Positions 1 through 6,374 of a stretch of 7,576 bases of DNA are shown one piece after another. The stretch's first letter is position 1. Every line of letters begins with the position of its first letter. The position numbers and the translations under genes are program-made. Source of the stretch: Asaia bogorensis (GTDB taxonomy: Bacteria > Pseudomonadota > Alphaproteobacteria > Acetobacterales > Acetobacteraceae). The notes below the pieces were generated by a model, which saw only the letters and a program-made list of their open reading frames with translations, ran no database searches and was not told the DNA's origin. Location: NCBI GenBank assembly GCA_945874515.1, contig CAMCHA010000108.1, forward strand, positions 1-7,576. The letters are read 5' to 3'.

Positions 1-1053
1 GAAGGCGCGGCAGCCGATGGCGATGACAAGCCAGGCGGCCCGCAGCAGCGGCGCGAAGTACCGCAGGTGGATGACACCACGCGCTACCACGCCTTCAGCA
101 CGCAATTCGACGAAGTGGTGGCCGCGGACGATCTTTGCGATGCGGATGAACTGACGCGGCTGCGCCAACAGCTTGACCAGCAGCTTTCCCATTTGCAGGG
201 CGTGGTTTCCAAACTTGCCAATCGGCTTCAGCGGCGTTTGCTAGCGCAACAGCAGCGCGCCTGGGATTTCGATCTGGAAGAAGGCATTCTGGATGTCGCG
301 CGGCTGGCGCGCATTGTCGCCAATCCGACCCATTCGCTGTCCTACAAGCGCGAACGAGAGACGGATTTCCGCGATACGGTAGTGACACTGCTGATCGATA
401 ATTCAGGGTCCATGCGCGGGCGCCCGATTACGGTTGCCGCCATGTGCAGCGATATCCTGGCGCGCACTTTGGAGCGCTGCGCGGTCAAAACCGAAATCCT
501 TGGTTTCACCACGCGCGCCTGGAAGGGCGGGCAAAGCCGTGAACGCTGGGTGGCGGAAGGCAAGGCGCGCAATCCGGGCCGGCTGAATGATCTGCGCCAT
601 GTGATCTATAAGCCCGCCGATGCGCCCTGGCGGCGCGCGCGCAAGAATCTTGGCCTGATGCTGCGTGAAGGTTTGCTCAAGGAAAACATTGATGGTGAGG
701 CGTTGGAATGGGCCTATAAGCGCCTGCTCGCGCGGCCTGAACATCGCCGCATCCTGATGGTGATTTCCGATGGCGCGCCGGTGGATGACAGCACGCTTTC
801 CGTCAATCCTGGCAATTACCTGGAACGCCATTTACGGAAAGTCATTGGCGAAATTGAAAGCCGCAATGCGGTGGAATTGGTCGCCATTGGCATCGGCCAT
901 GATGTCACGCGCTATTACCGCCGCGCCGTGACCATTGTAGATGCCGAAGAACTTGGCGGCACCATGATGAAGAAGCTCGCCGAATTGTTTGATGAAGATG
1001 CAGCGGAAGCCTGGCAGCGGAGTGCAACCGAACGCTCCGCCATGGTGGCCTGA
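1..1053 (+). CDS. cobT: Cobaltochelatase subunit CobT, C-terminal part (5' end outside window)
   Basis: CobT works with CobS as the AAA+/VWA chaperone-like pair that lets CobN insert cobalt into hydrogenobyrinic acid a,c-diamide, an ATP-dependent step of aerobic vitamin B12 synthesis in the cytoplasm. The frame is open from base 1, so the start lies upstream; 350 residues are visible, while full CobT proteins are about 600-650. Visible residues 1-25 are a charged Gly/Asp-rich linker, then comes the conserved [12 protein letters not shown] segment. The VWA domain starts near residue 125 with the metal-binding motif DNSGSM (D133, S135, S137), followed by the FTTR (about 168-172) and ISDGAP (D257) parts of the same metal site. 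All key VWA residues are present and I see no frameshift. A GTG at 67 could be mistaken for a start, but homology continues upstream of it. The next gene begins 14 bases after the stop. Identification is firm. Confidence 0.96.
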   Translation, partial: EGAAADGDDKPGGPQQRREVPQVDDTTRYHAFSTQFDEVVAADDLCDADELTRLRQQLDQQLSHLQGVVSKLANRLQRRLLAQQQRAWDFDLEEGILDVARLARIVANPTHSLSYKRERETDFRDTVVTLLIDNSGSMRGRPITVAAMCSDILARTLERCAVKTEILGFTTRAWKGGQSRERWVAEGKARNPGRLNDLRHVIYKPADAPWRRARKNLGLMLREGLLKENIDGEALEWAYKRLLARPEHRRILMVISDGAPVDDSTLSVNPGNYLERHLRKVIGEIESRNAVELVAIGIGHDVTRYYRRAVTIVDAEELGGTMMKKLAELFDEDAAEAWQRSATERSAMVA

Positions 1054-1067
1054 CGCAGCAAAACGCT

Positions 1068-2024
1068 ATGGCGCAGGAACCCCGTGTTTCGCGCCGTGCT
1101 TTCCTCGCCGCGCTGGGCGCGACAAGCGTAGCATCGGCCAAGGCACAGATTGCGGCGCAGCCATTCGCGCTGCCCGATCTCCCCGGCCCGTTGCGCCCCT
1201 TGGGCGGCTTGGTGTTGGCGCCCGATATGCTGGGCGGCGGCGGGTTTTCCGGGGTGCATCTGGCGCCGGATTTGACGCTGACCTTGATCAGTGATCGCGG
1301 ACATTGGGCCGAAGCGCGGCTGCTGCTGGATGGCCTGACACCGATTGGCCTGCAACCGCTCCGCCACGGGCCTTTGCGTGATGAGGCGGGCAAACCCATC
1401 CCGCGCGGTTTCGCTGCTGATGCGGAAGCGCTGGCGCGGCGGCCTGATGGCACCTGGCTGGTGGCCTTTGAACGCCGCCACCGCATACGCGCCTATCGTC
1501 GGCTGGATGGGCCGGGGCTTTATGTCGCGGCACCGCCGGGGCTTGAGGCCGCGCCACCCAATGGCGGGCTGGAAAGCCTGGCGGTGCTGCAAGATGGCCG
1601 GCTTTTCACCATTGCCGAGACCTTCACCCCGCCGGACCGGCCCGAATTGCGGCATGCTTGGCTTGGGGTGCCTGGTCGCTGGACGTCGCTTTATTGGCAA
1701 CCCGCGCCTGGCTTTCACCCAACCGATGCCGCCATCCTGCCCGATGGCCGCGCGCTGGTTTTGGAACGCCGCTTTAGCCTGCTCGGCGGCTTCAGCGCCC
1801 GGCTGGTGATGACCGCGCACGATGCCCTGCGCGTGGCACGCGAAGGCGCGGTGCTGCGTGGTGAGACAATCCTGATGCTGAACGACGCGCCATTGCCTTC
1901 CGAGAATTGGGAGGCTGTGGCGGTCACGCGCTTTGGTGATCAGACTCTGATTGCGCTGATATCCGATGATAATGAAAGCGTCTTGCAGCGCAGCCTTTTG
2001 TTGTTGTTCGCGTGGCGCGGCTGA
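1068..2024 (+). CDS. Esterase-like activity of phytase family protein, Tat-exported
   Basis: A 318-residue protein matching the phytase-like beta-propeller family (Pfam Phytase-like, PF13449), whose members are mostly uncharacterised; the name comes from a distant tie to phytase/esterase activity, and the substrate is unknown. Residues 1-26 form a twin-arginine signal (SRRAF at 9-12, then a short Ala-rich stretch, likely cleavage after ASAKA before Q27), so the protein probably goes to the periplasm folded. Family motifs seen: SDRGHW (75-80), NGGLES (165-170), LPDGRALVLERRFS (224-237), the NWEAVAV strand (280-286) and the terminal ISDDNES plus LQRSLLLLF region (299-314). Length is usual for the family. 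The ATG at 1068 places the signal at the extreme N-terminus and no better start exists, though I see no clear Shine-Dalgarno sequence. The 14-base gap after cobT suggests co-transcription. Family call firm, function unknown. Confidence 0.88.
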   Translation: MAQEPRVSRRAFLAALGATSVASAKAQIAAQPFALPDLPGPLRPLGGLVLAPDMLGGGGFSGVHLAPDLTLTLISDRGHWAEARLLLDGLTPIGLQPLRHGPLRDEAGKPIPRGFAADAEALARRPDGTWLVAFERRHRIRAYRRLDGPGLYVAAPPGLEAAPPNGGLESLAVLQDGRLFTIAETFTPPDRPELRHAWLGVPGRWTSLYWQPAPGFHPTDAAILPDGRALVLERRFSLLGGFSARLVMTAHDALRVAREGAVLRGETILMLNDAPLPSENWEAVAVTRFGDQTLIALISDDNESVLQRSLLLLFAWRG

Positions 2025-2027
2025 TGG

Positions 2028-2058
2028 TGGCGTGATCCTTGGAAAACGGATCACGCCA
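2028..2058. terminator. Hairpin between convergent genes, probable bidirectional terminator
   Basis: TGGCGTGATCC (2028-2038) is followed by a 9-base loop and its exact reverse complement GGATCACGCCA (2048-2058). On the plus strand a G-U pair (2027/2059) and a G-C pair (2026/2060) can lengthen the stem. It fills most of the gap between the phytase-like gene stop (2022-2024) and the Bug receptor gene stop (2070-2072 on the minus strand). No T-run follows on either strand, so it is not a textbook intrinsic terminator. Position and stem strength still make transcription ending or 3'-end protection the best reading. Confidence 0.6.
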
Positions 2059-2069
2059 TCGAACGCGCC

Positions 2070-3053
2070 CTAACCTTGTAACCTGATCCCGGAATCCCGG
2101 ATCACCCGCGCCCATTTGGCGATGTCATCGGCAATCCTGGCGCGCATCTGCTCACGATCGCCATCCACAATATCAAGGCCAAGCCCGGTGAAGCGCTGGC
2201 GCATGGCGGGGTCCGCCAGAATGGCCCGCGATGTCGCCTGCACGCGATCCAGGATGGGCTGAGGCGTGCCTGCCGGCGCCATGGTGCCGAACCAGGAACT
2301 CGCCTCAAAACCTGGGAAGCCTTGCTCAACCAGCGTTGGTATCTCCGGCGCATTGGTTGAACGCTGGAGCGTGGTGATGCCAAGCCCGCGCAATTGGCCA
2401 TCGCGCACCATGGGAAGCACGGCGCCGATATTCTGGATGCCAAGCTGGACACTGCCATTCAGCACATCGGCCATATTCGCGCCGCGATAGGGGATGTGTT
2501 CCATCTTGATGCCGGCCTGGCTGCAGAACATCTCGCCAGCAGCATGCTGCGGCGTACCGACGCCCGGCGTGCCATAGGATACCTTGCCGGGATTGGCGCG
2601 GGCGTAAGCGACCAATTCCTGGATCGTGCGCGGCGGAAAATCGCGGTTCGACACAAAAAGCGATGGCATGGCGAAGGCAAGATGAATTGGCGCCAGATCC
2701 TTCACGGGATCAAAAGGTAGGCGCTGCAGGTTTGGCAGAAGCGTCAAGGCCGCACTCGCGGCCCACATCAGCGTATAGCCATCCGGCGCTGATTTCGCGA
2801 CGCGATCCACACCAATCGCGCCTGAATTGCCCGCGACGTTTTCCACCACCACCGGCTGGCCCCAGGCTTCGCTGAATCTTTGCGCGAAAATACGCCCCGT
2901 CACATCGGTGGCGCTACCAGCGGTGAAGCCTACAACCAGACGCACCGGGCGATCCGGCCAGGCCGTTTGTGCAAAGGCGCCGGTGGCAGTGCCGGAACCA
3001 ATCAAAGCCGCGCCGCCCATCATCAGGCCACGCCGCGAAAGCGATGCTGTCAT
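2070..3053 (-). CDS. Bug/TctC family tripartite tricarboxylate transporter substrate-binding protein
   Basis: A 327-residue periplasmic solute receptor of the Bug/TctC family (PF03401). The family binds small carboxylates and related compounds and can deliver them to TctA/TctB membrane proteins. The N-terminus has a twin-arginine-like signal (LSRRGL at 5-10, hydrophobic Gly/Ala stretch, likely cleavage after GAFA before Q29). The mature protein opens with the family hallmark WPDRPVRLVVGF and TAGSATD (32-50), followed by VVVENVAGNSGAIGVD (68-83), the SAPDGYTL turn (88-95), SYGTPGVGT (159-167) and IPYRGANMADVLNG (187-200). Length is typical. The ATG at 3051-3053 is preceded on the minus strand by GGGGAGA about 8 bases upstream, the clearest ribosome binding site in the window. 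No tctA or tctB gene is nearby, so it is an orphan receptor, as is common for this family; the ligand cannot be told. Confidence 0.93.
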   Translation of the reverse strand: MTASLSRRGLMMGGAALIGSGTATGAFAQTAWPDRPVRLVVGFTAGSATDVTGRIFAQRFSEAWGQPVVVENVAGNSGAIGVDRVAKSAPDGYTLMWAASAALTLLPNLQRLPFDPVKDLAPIHLAFAMPSLFVSNRDFPPRTIQELVAYARANPGKVSYGTPGVGTPQHAAGEMFCSQAGIKMEHIPYRGANMADVLNGSVQLGIQNIGAVLPMVRDGQLRGLGITTLQRSTNAPEIPTLVEQGFPGFEASSWFGTMAPAGTPQPILDRVQATSRAILADPAMRQRFTGLGLDIVDGDREQMRARIADDIAKWARVIRDSGIRLQG

Positions 3054-3074
3054 GAATTTTCTCCCCGGTTTTTA

Positions 3075-3129
3075 TTGCCGCGCCGAAGGCCTAAGCCCTC
3101 AGCGCGTTTAGGGGAGCGTAACGCGGCAA
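3075..3129. promoter_or_regulatory. Nested inverted repeats upstream of the Bug receptor gene, possible operator or leader structure
   Basis: In the 121-base gap between the GNAT gene and the Bug gene, TTGCCGCG (3075-3082) is mirrored by CGCGGCAA (3122-3129), an exact 8-bp match. Inside it CCTAAGC (3090-3096) pairs with GTTTAGG (3106-3112), one G-T wobble included, around a 9-base loop. The block lies 22-76 bases before the Bug ATG, where a promoter, operator or mRNA leader fold would be expected. I see no convincing -35/-10 pair. The repeats are plainly in the sequence; the regulatory role is a guess. Confidence 0.3.
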
Positions 3130-3164
3130 ATCGCGCGCCGTCCATGCAAAAGATGGCCCGATAG

Positions 3165-3182
3165 CCGCCCTGCTTCAGGCGG
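3165..3182 (-). terminator. Weak hairpin at the 3' end of the GNAT gene
   Basis: On the minus strand CCGCCTG (from 3182 to 3176) pairs with CAGGGCGG (3172 to 3165), with one bulged G and a 3-base loop, giving seven pairs. It overlaps the GNAT stop codon (3175-3177). A run of four T follows only about 13 bases later, so this is not a standard intrinsic terminator. It may slow or end transcription coming from the hpn operon and GNAT gene, or be chance in GC-rich DNA. Confidence 0.25.
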
Positions 3183-3786
3183 AAACCTGCCGCACCATAT
3201 CGCGCTTGCCGACCGCCGCACCCGCTGCCCAGGCCGGCACGATTGGCCGAGGCTTTTCAAACCAAAAGCAAGTTTCCTCGACACCGCGCGATGGGCACCA
3301 GATGCGCCCTTCCCCCATTGGGTCAAAGCCCAATAGGCGAATGACCGCGAGCGAAGCCGCATTATCCGGCTGCACCGCCGCGCGCAGGCAATCAATATCC
3401 ATATGCTTGAAGGCGAGTTCCACCGCGACCGGGCCGGCTTCGCGCATCAACCCTTGGCCCTGGTACTGCTCCCCAAGCCAATAAGTCGTCAGCGCCACCC
3501 GTTCATCGCCAGGCGGGCAAATAAGGCTGACCCAGCCGCATATCGCGCCATCGGATTTCCGTTCCAGCGCCAGCGGTAGAGATTGCCTTTGAGCTGCGGC
3601 GCCGCGGGCCGCCACAATCTTCTCTTCCGCCATGGGGGACGAGAAGGGCACGGGCCATGAGGCCAATCGCTTGCTGATCGCTTCCGTCATCATCTCCGCA
3701 ATGGCCGGGGCATCACGACCTTCGACGCAGCGCAACCGAAGGCGAGGCGTTTCTGCTACGGGAGCAGTTGGGAGAAAAACAACCAT
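3175..3786 (-). CDS. GNAT family N-acetyltransferase, RimJ/RimL type
   Basis: A 203-residue cytoplasmic acetyltransferase that would move an acetyl group from acetyl-CoA to an amino group; the target is not evident. It begins with the usual TPRLRLR strand (13-19), followed by a helix through EMMTEAISKRLASWPVPFS (31-49) and the beta strands LPLALE and AICGWVSL (70-88). Acetyl-CoA binding motif A is YWLGEQYQGQGLM (102-114), with Q107, G110 and G112 as the Q-x-x-G-x-G pyrophosphate loop. Motif B is VQPDNAASLAVIRLLGF (138-154). These fit the RimJ/RimL-like subfamily (PF13302). About 23 residues after the domain (181-203) match nothing I recognise. The ATG at 3784-3786 has no clear Shine-Dalgarno sequence. 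It starts 24 bases after the aldehyde dehydrogenase stop on the same strand, so it may be a distal gene of the hpn transcript, with no evident functional link. Confidence 0.88.
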   Translation of the reverse strand: MVVFLPTAPVAETPRLRLRCVEGRDAPAIAEMMTEAISKRLASWPVPFSSPMAEEKIVAARGAAAQRQSLPLALERKSDGAICGWVSLICPPGDERVALTTYWLGEQYQGQGLMREAGPVAVELAFKHMDIDCLRAAVQPDNAASLAVIRLLGFDPMGEGRIWCPSRGVEETCFWFEKPRPIVPAWAAGAAVGKRDMVRQVSA

Positions 3787-3810
3787 AGGATGTATATAGA
3801 CCGTGGAAAT

Positions 3811-5151
3811 CTATTTGGCTAGAAAATTTTTTAACCTTTCCACAGCTTTTCCGCGAGGTTGATCAAACAGTCGAGACAGGGAAAATTTCCCATGATGTAC
3901 GCGGGCGCGACGATGGGAGAATTCCAGAAACCCCGCCAAACCATTGCGTCGCCCAAAGCCGGATTCCCCAGACCCGCCAAAGCCTAGTGCCTGGAAGCCA
4001 GCGAATTCCACGCTGCGGCCGGCGATGATGGCGCTGCCCCGGGCCAGAGCCGAAATCTGATTTTCTTCCTTTGAATCGGCCCCAAACAAATAAATGGCAA
4101 GCGATGCTGGGCGAGCCACAACCCAGGCGAGTGCTTCTTCCAATGAAGCCTCTTCGCGCAAGAGTAGTATTGGGCCGAAGATTTCTTCATGGCAGATCGC
4201 CGCTTCGGGCGCGGCTTCCGCAAGGCGCAGCGCCATGCGACGCCCTGGGCCGTCTTCCGCCAGTGGGGTTAGGCTGGCGCCCGCCATCAACCGCTGCAGC
4301 CGCGCATATTGGGCGGCATTGATCACGCCCGTATCCGGCAGGCCAATGCCGCTTCCTCGGCAGGCATCAATAAAGGCCTGCTTGCTATGGCCCACCAGCA
4401 GCACCGTATCGGGCGCCACACAGGTCTGCCCCGCATTGAAGGCCTTGCCCGCCAGAATATCGCGCGCGGCGCGCTTCAAATCCGCCCCTGGCAGCACCAG
4501 TACCGGGCATTTGCCGCCAAGTTCCAGCGTCAGCGGCGTCAGGTTAGGCGCAGCAGCGGCCATGATCTTGCGCCCCGTCGCGGTGCTGCCGGTGAAGACC
4601 AGATGATCCCAGGGCTGAGCGGCGAAATCCGCGCCGATGTCAGCGCCACCTTGCACGCAAAGCGCGATGTCATCGCCCCAGGCATCGCGCAGAATTTCGG
4701 CAATCAGCGCGGCGGTGCGCGGCAGCGCTTCCGATGGTTTCACACACACGCGATTGCCGGCGGCAATGGCATCAATCGCTGGCAGCAGCGCCAATTGCAC
4801 CGGGTAATTCCACGGCGCCATGATGCCGACCACGCCTTTGGGGACAAATTCCTCCCGCGCGCGGGCGGGCCAGAAGGGATAGGGTACGCTTACGCGGCGC
4901 GCGCGCATCCAATGCCACAAATTGCGCCGCGCATAACGCGCCGCATCCGCGACCAGCAGCACATCCGCAAGCAAGGTTTCTATCGGTGCGCGGCCTTCAT
5001 ATTCCGCATCCAGCACCGCCATGATCTCATGCGACCGCGCCATCACGGCGCGCGCGAGGCCCGCCAGCAAGGCACGGCGTTGCTTGAGATTCGGCGCACC
5101 ATCCCGCGCCTCAGCGGCGCGTAAGGCGGCAAGGGCTTCGGCAGGGGTCAT
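3811..5151 (-). CDS. Aldehyde dehydrogenase family protein, class-3/coniferyl aldehyde dehydrogenase-like
   Basis: An NAD(P)-dependent aldehyde dehydrogenase (PF00171) of 446 residues that would oxidise an aldehyde to a carboxylic acid; the substrate is unknown. The catalytic set is complete: N115 in APWNYP, K138 in VKPSE, E210 in LTLELGGK, nucleophile C244 in NAGQTCVAPD, and E323 in EEIFGP. The short N-terminus, the PNLTPLTLELGGK and QTCVAPD motifs, and the ending GFGGSGESGFG plus GFLEFSHRR (391-414) place it with class-3 and coniferyl-aldehyde-type enzymes. It is somewhat shorter than those; the stretch after the catalytic cysteine domain (about 257-275) looks trimmed. The ATG overlaps the hpnE stop as ATGA (5151-5148), with no obvious Shine-Dalgarno sequence, so it is probably translated by coupling to hpnE. 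That ties it to hopanoid or isoprenoid metabolism by context only. The last codons lie in an AT-rich patch. Confidence 0.92.
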   Translation of the reverse strand: MTPAEALAALRAAEARDGAPNLKQRRALLAGLARAVMARSHEIMAVLDAEYEGRAPIETLLADVLLVADAARYARRNLWHWMRARRVSVPYPFWPARAREEFVPKGVVGIMAPWNYPVQLALLPAIDAIAAGNRVCVKPSEALPRTAALIAEILRDAWGDDIALCVQGGADIGADFAAQPWDHLVFTGSTATGRKIMAAAAPNLTPLTLELGGKCPVLVLPGADLKRAARDILAGKAFNAGQTCVAPDTVLLVGHSKQAFIDACRGSGIGLPDTGVINAAQYARLQRLMAGASLTPLAEDGPGRRMALRLAEAAPEAAICHEEIFGPILLLREEASLEEALAWVVARPASLAIYLFGADSKEENQISALARGSAIIAGRSVEFAGFQALGFGGSGESGFGRRNGLAGFLEFSHRRARVHHGKFSLSRLFDQPRGKAVERLKNFLAK

Positions 5152-6374
5152 CGCGGCAAATCTTTTACCGCAGCCTCACCAGAAAGCACGGCGGCTTCAA
5201 TGGTGGCGGGCAGTCGCGGCCAAGTCCAATCCCCGGCCAGGACCAGGTTGCGATAAATCTGCCTCGGCGGTTGCGGCGGCATGCCGACCGCATGGCGCGG
5301 CGTGGCGCGGCGCTCCTTCACCGCGCGCATGGCGGGCGGCGCTTCTGGCCATTCCCCCGGCAAGCCAAACGCCTTTACCGCAGCGCGGATTTCCGCCCAG
5401 GCGCGTGGCGCCAAATCCGGCGCCTGTTCTTCAACTTCAGCATCCGCCGCGCTGACCGTCACGCTGACCCCGCTCGGGCGCACCAGCACCCATTGCGTGA
5501 GGCCGCCCAGCACACCGATGAAGCGCACCGGCCCTGCCGATTGATGTGCGAAATGCAGATTGAGAATCGGCGCATGGCGTTCCGGCACGCGCAACTTGGG
5601 GATCAGCCGCGCAACTTCCCAAGGCGGCAGTGCCAACACCACCTGGTCACGCGCTTCCAGCACGATGCTGTCCTCACCGAAATGCAGCGCAATGATGCGC
5701 CCTTCCGCTTCCGTCATGGCGCGCAGCCGCGCGCCGAAACGGGTGGTGACGCCAGCCTTTTGCAACCTGTGCAAAGCGGGCGAGATCAAATCTGGCCCGA
5801 GGCCCTCACGTGCCACCAGCACCGCGCCCGCCCCTGGCCGCCCAAGCCGGCGCAGCACCACGCCAAGCCGCGCGGAAGATGCCTCATGCCCCGGCGTATT
5901 CAGCGCGGCCACCGTGAGTGGTTCGATCAACGCTCGATAAAGAACCGGATGCGCCGCCATCATTTCCGCGACGGGCCTATCACCAATGGGCAAGGCAAGG
6001 CGCAGCAGCGCTGCAAAGGCAGAGGTACTCAAGCCTGGCGGGCGCTTGGCAGGGTCTCGCCAGGCGAGCGGGCTTGCCGCAATACGCCGCGCGCTGCCAT
6101 CGGCCAGGTCAAATACGGGCAGGCCTTCCGGTTCCGCTTCCACCCAGCCTTCGCGCGCGCCGATATCTGCCAGAAAGCGCAAAGCGGCGTGATTGGCGCC
6201 CATCAGCGCATGGGTGCCGTTATCTGTGCCATCGGGCAGCGCGCGGCAGCGCCCGCCGGCCACAGGCGTTGCTTCATGCAGCATCACGGCGCGGCCTTGG
6301 TCAGCGAGGCGCAGCGCCGCCACCAAGCCCGCAACACCCGCGCCAATGACATGGCATGTAGCCGTGTTGCTCAC
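5148..6374 (-). CDS. hpnE: Hydroxysqualene dehydroxylase HpnE (FAD-dependent)
   Basis: HpnE is a flavin enzyme of the amine-oxidase/phytoene-desaturase fold that reduces hydroxysqualene to squalene, the last step of the bacterial HpnC/D/E route from farnesyl diphosphate to the hopanoid precursor. The N-terminus has the FAD-binding motif GAGVAG (11-16), then E34 at the end of strand 2 and the GGR turn (40-42). The C-terminus has the family signature AGDWTWPRLPATIEAAVLSG (380-399). The middle holds the NTPGHEASS region (159-167) typical of HpnE. At 408 residues it is slightly short but whole. The start is GTG at 6372-6374, eight residues before the first beta strand, overlapping the upstream gene's TGA in a GTGA. 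No clear Shine-Dalgarno sequence is present, so translational coupling is likely. Its stop overlaps the ATG of the aldehyde dehydrogenase. Position directly after HpnC/HpnD supports the assignment over a generic carotenoid desaturase. Confidence 0.93.
   Translation of the reverse strand: MSNTATCHVIGAGVAGLVAALRLADQGRAVMLHEATPVAGGRCRALPDGTDNGTHALMGANHAALRFLADIGAREGWVEAEPEGLPVFDLADGSARRIAASPLAWRDPAKRPPGLSTSAFAALLRLALPIGDRPVAEMMAAHPVLYRALIEPLTVAALNTPGHEASSARLGVVLRRLGRPGAGAVLVAREGLGPDLISPALHRLQKAGVTTRFGARLRAMTEAEGRIIALHFGEDSIVLEARDQVVLALPPWEVARLIPKLRVPERHAPILNLHFAHQSAGPVRFIGVLGGLTQWVLVRPSGVSVTVSAADAEVEEQAPDLAPRAWAEIRAAVKAFGLPGEWPEAPPAMRAVKERRATPRHAVGMPPQPPRQIYRNLVLAGDWTWPRLPATIEAAVLSGEAAVKDLPR

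Noticed and set aside
67..69. GTG as the true start of a short CobT
   Set aside because: The same frame is open to base 1 with the charged linker typical of CobT just before its conserved C-terminal region, so the gene simply begins outside the window.
915..2054. Long open frame of 379 codons on the minus strand opposite the phytase-like gene
   Set aside because: It lies antisense to a gene with clear family motifs and a signal peptide, its translation is Arg/Gln/Pro-rich without recognisable motifs, and GC-rich DNA often leaves such frames open.
3108..3395. Small open frame on the minus strand across the GNAT 3' end and the following gap
   Set aside because: It mostly overlaps the GNAT gene in another frame, has no recognisable domain, and the GNAT motifs account for the DNA.
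4309..5124. Open frame of 271 codons on the plus strand opposite the aldehyde dehydrogenase
   Set aside because: It is antisense to an enzyme with a complete catalytic set and its own translation shows no family feature.
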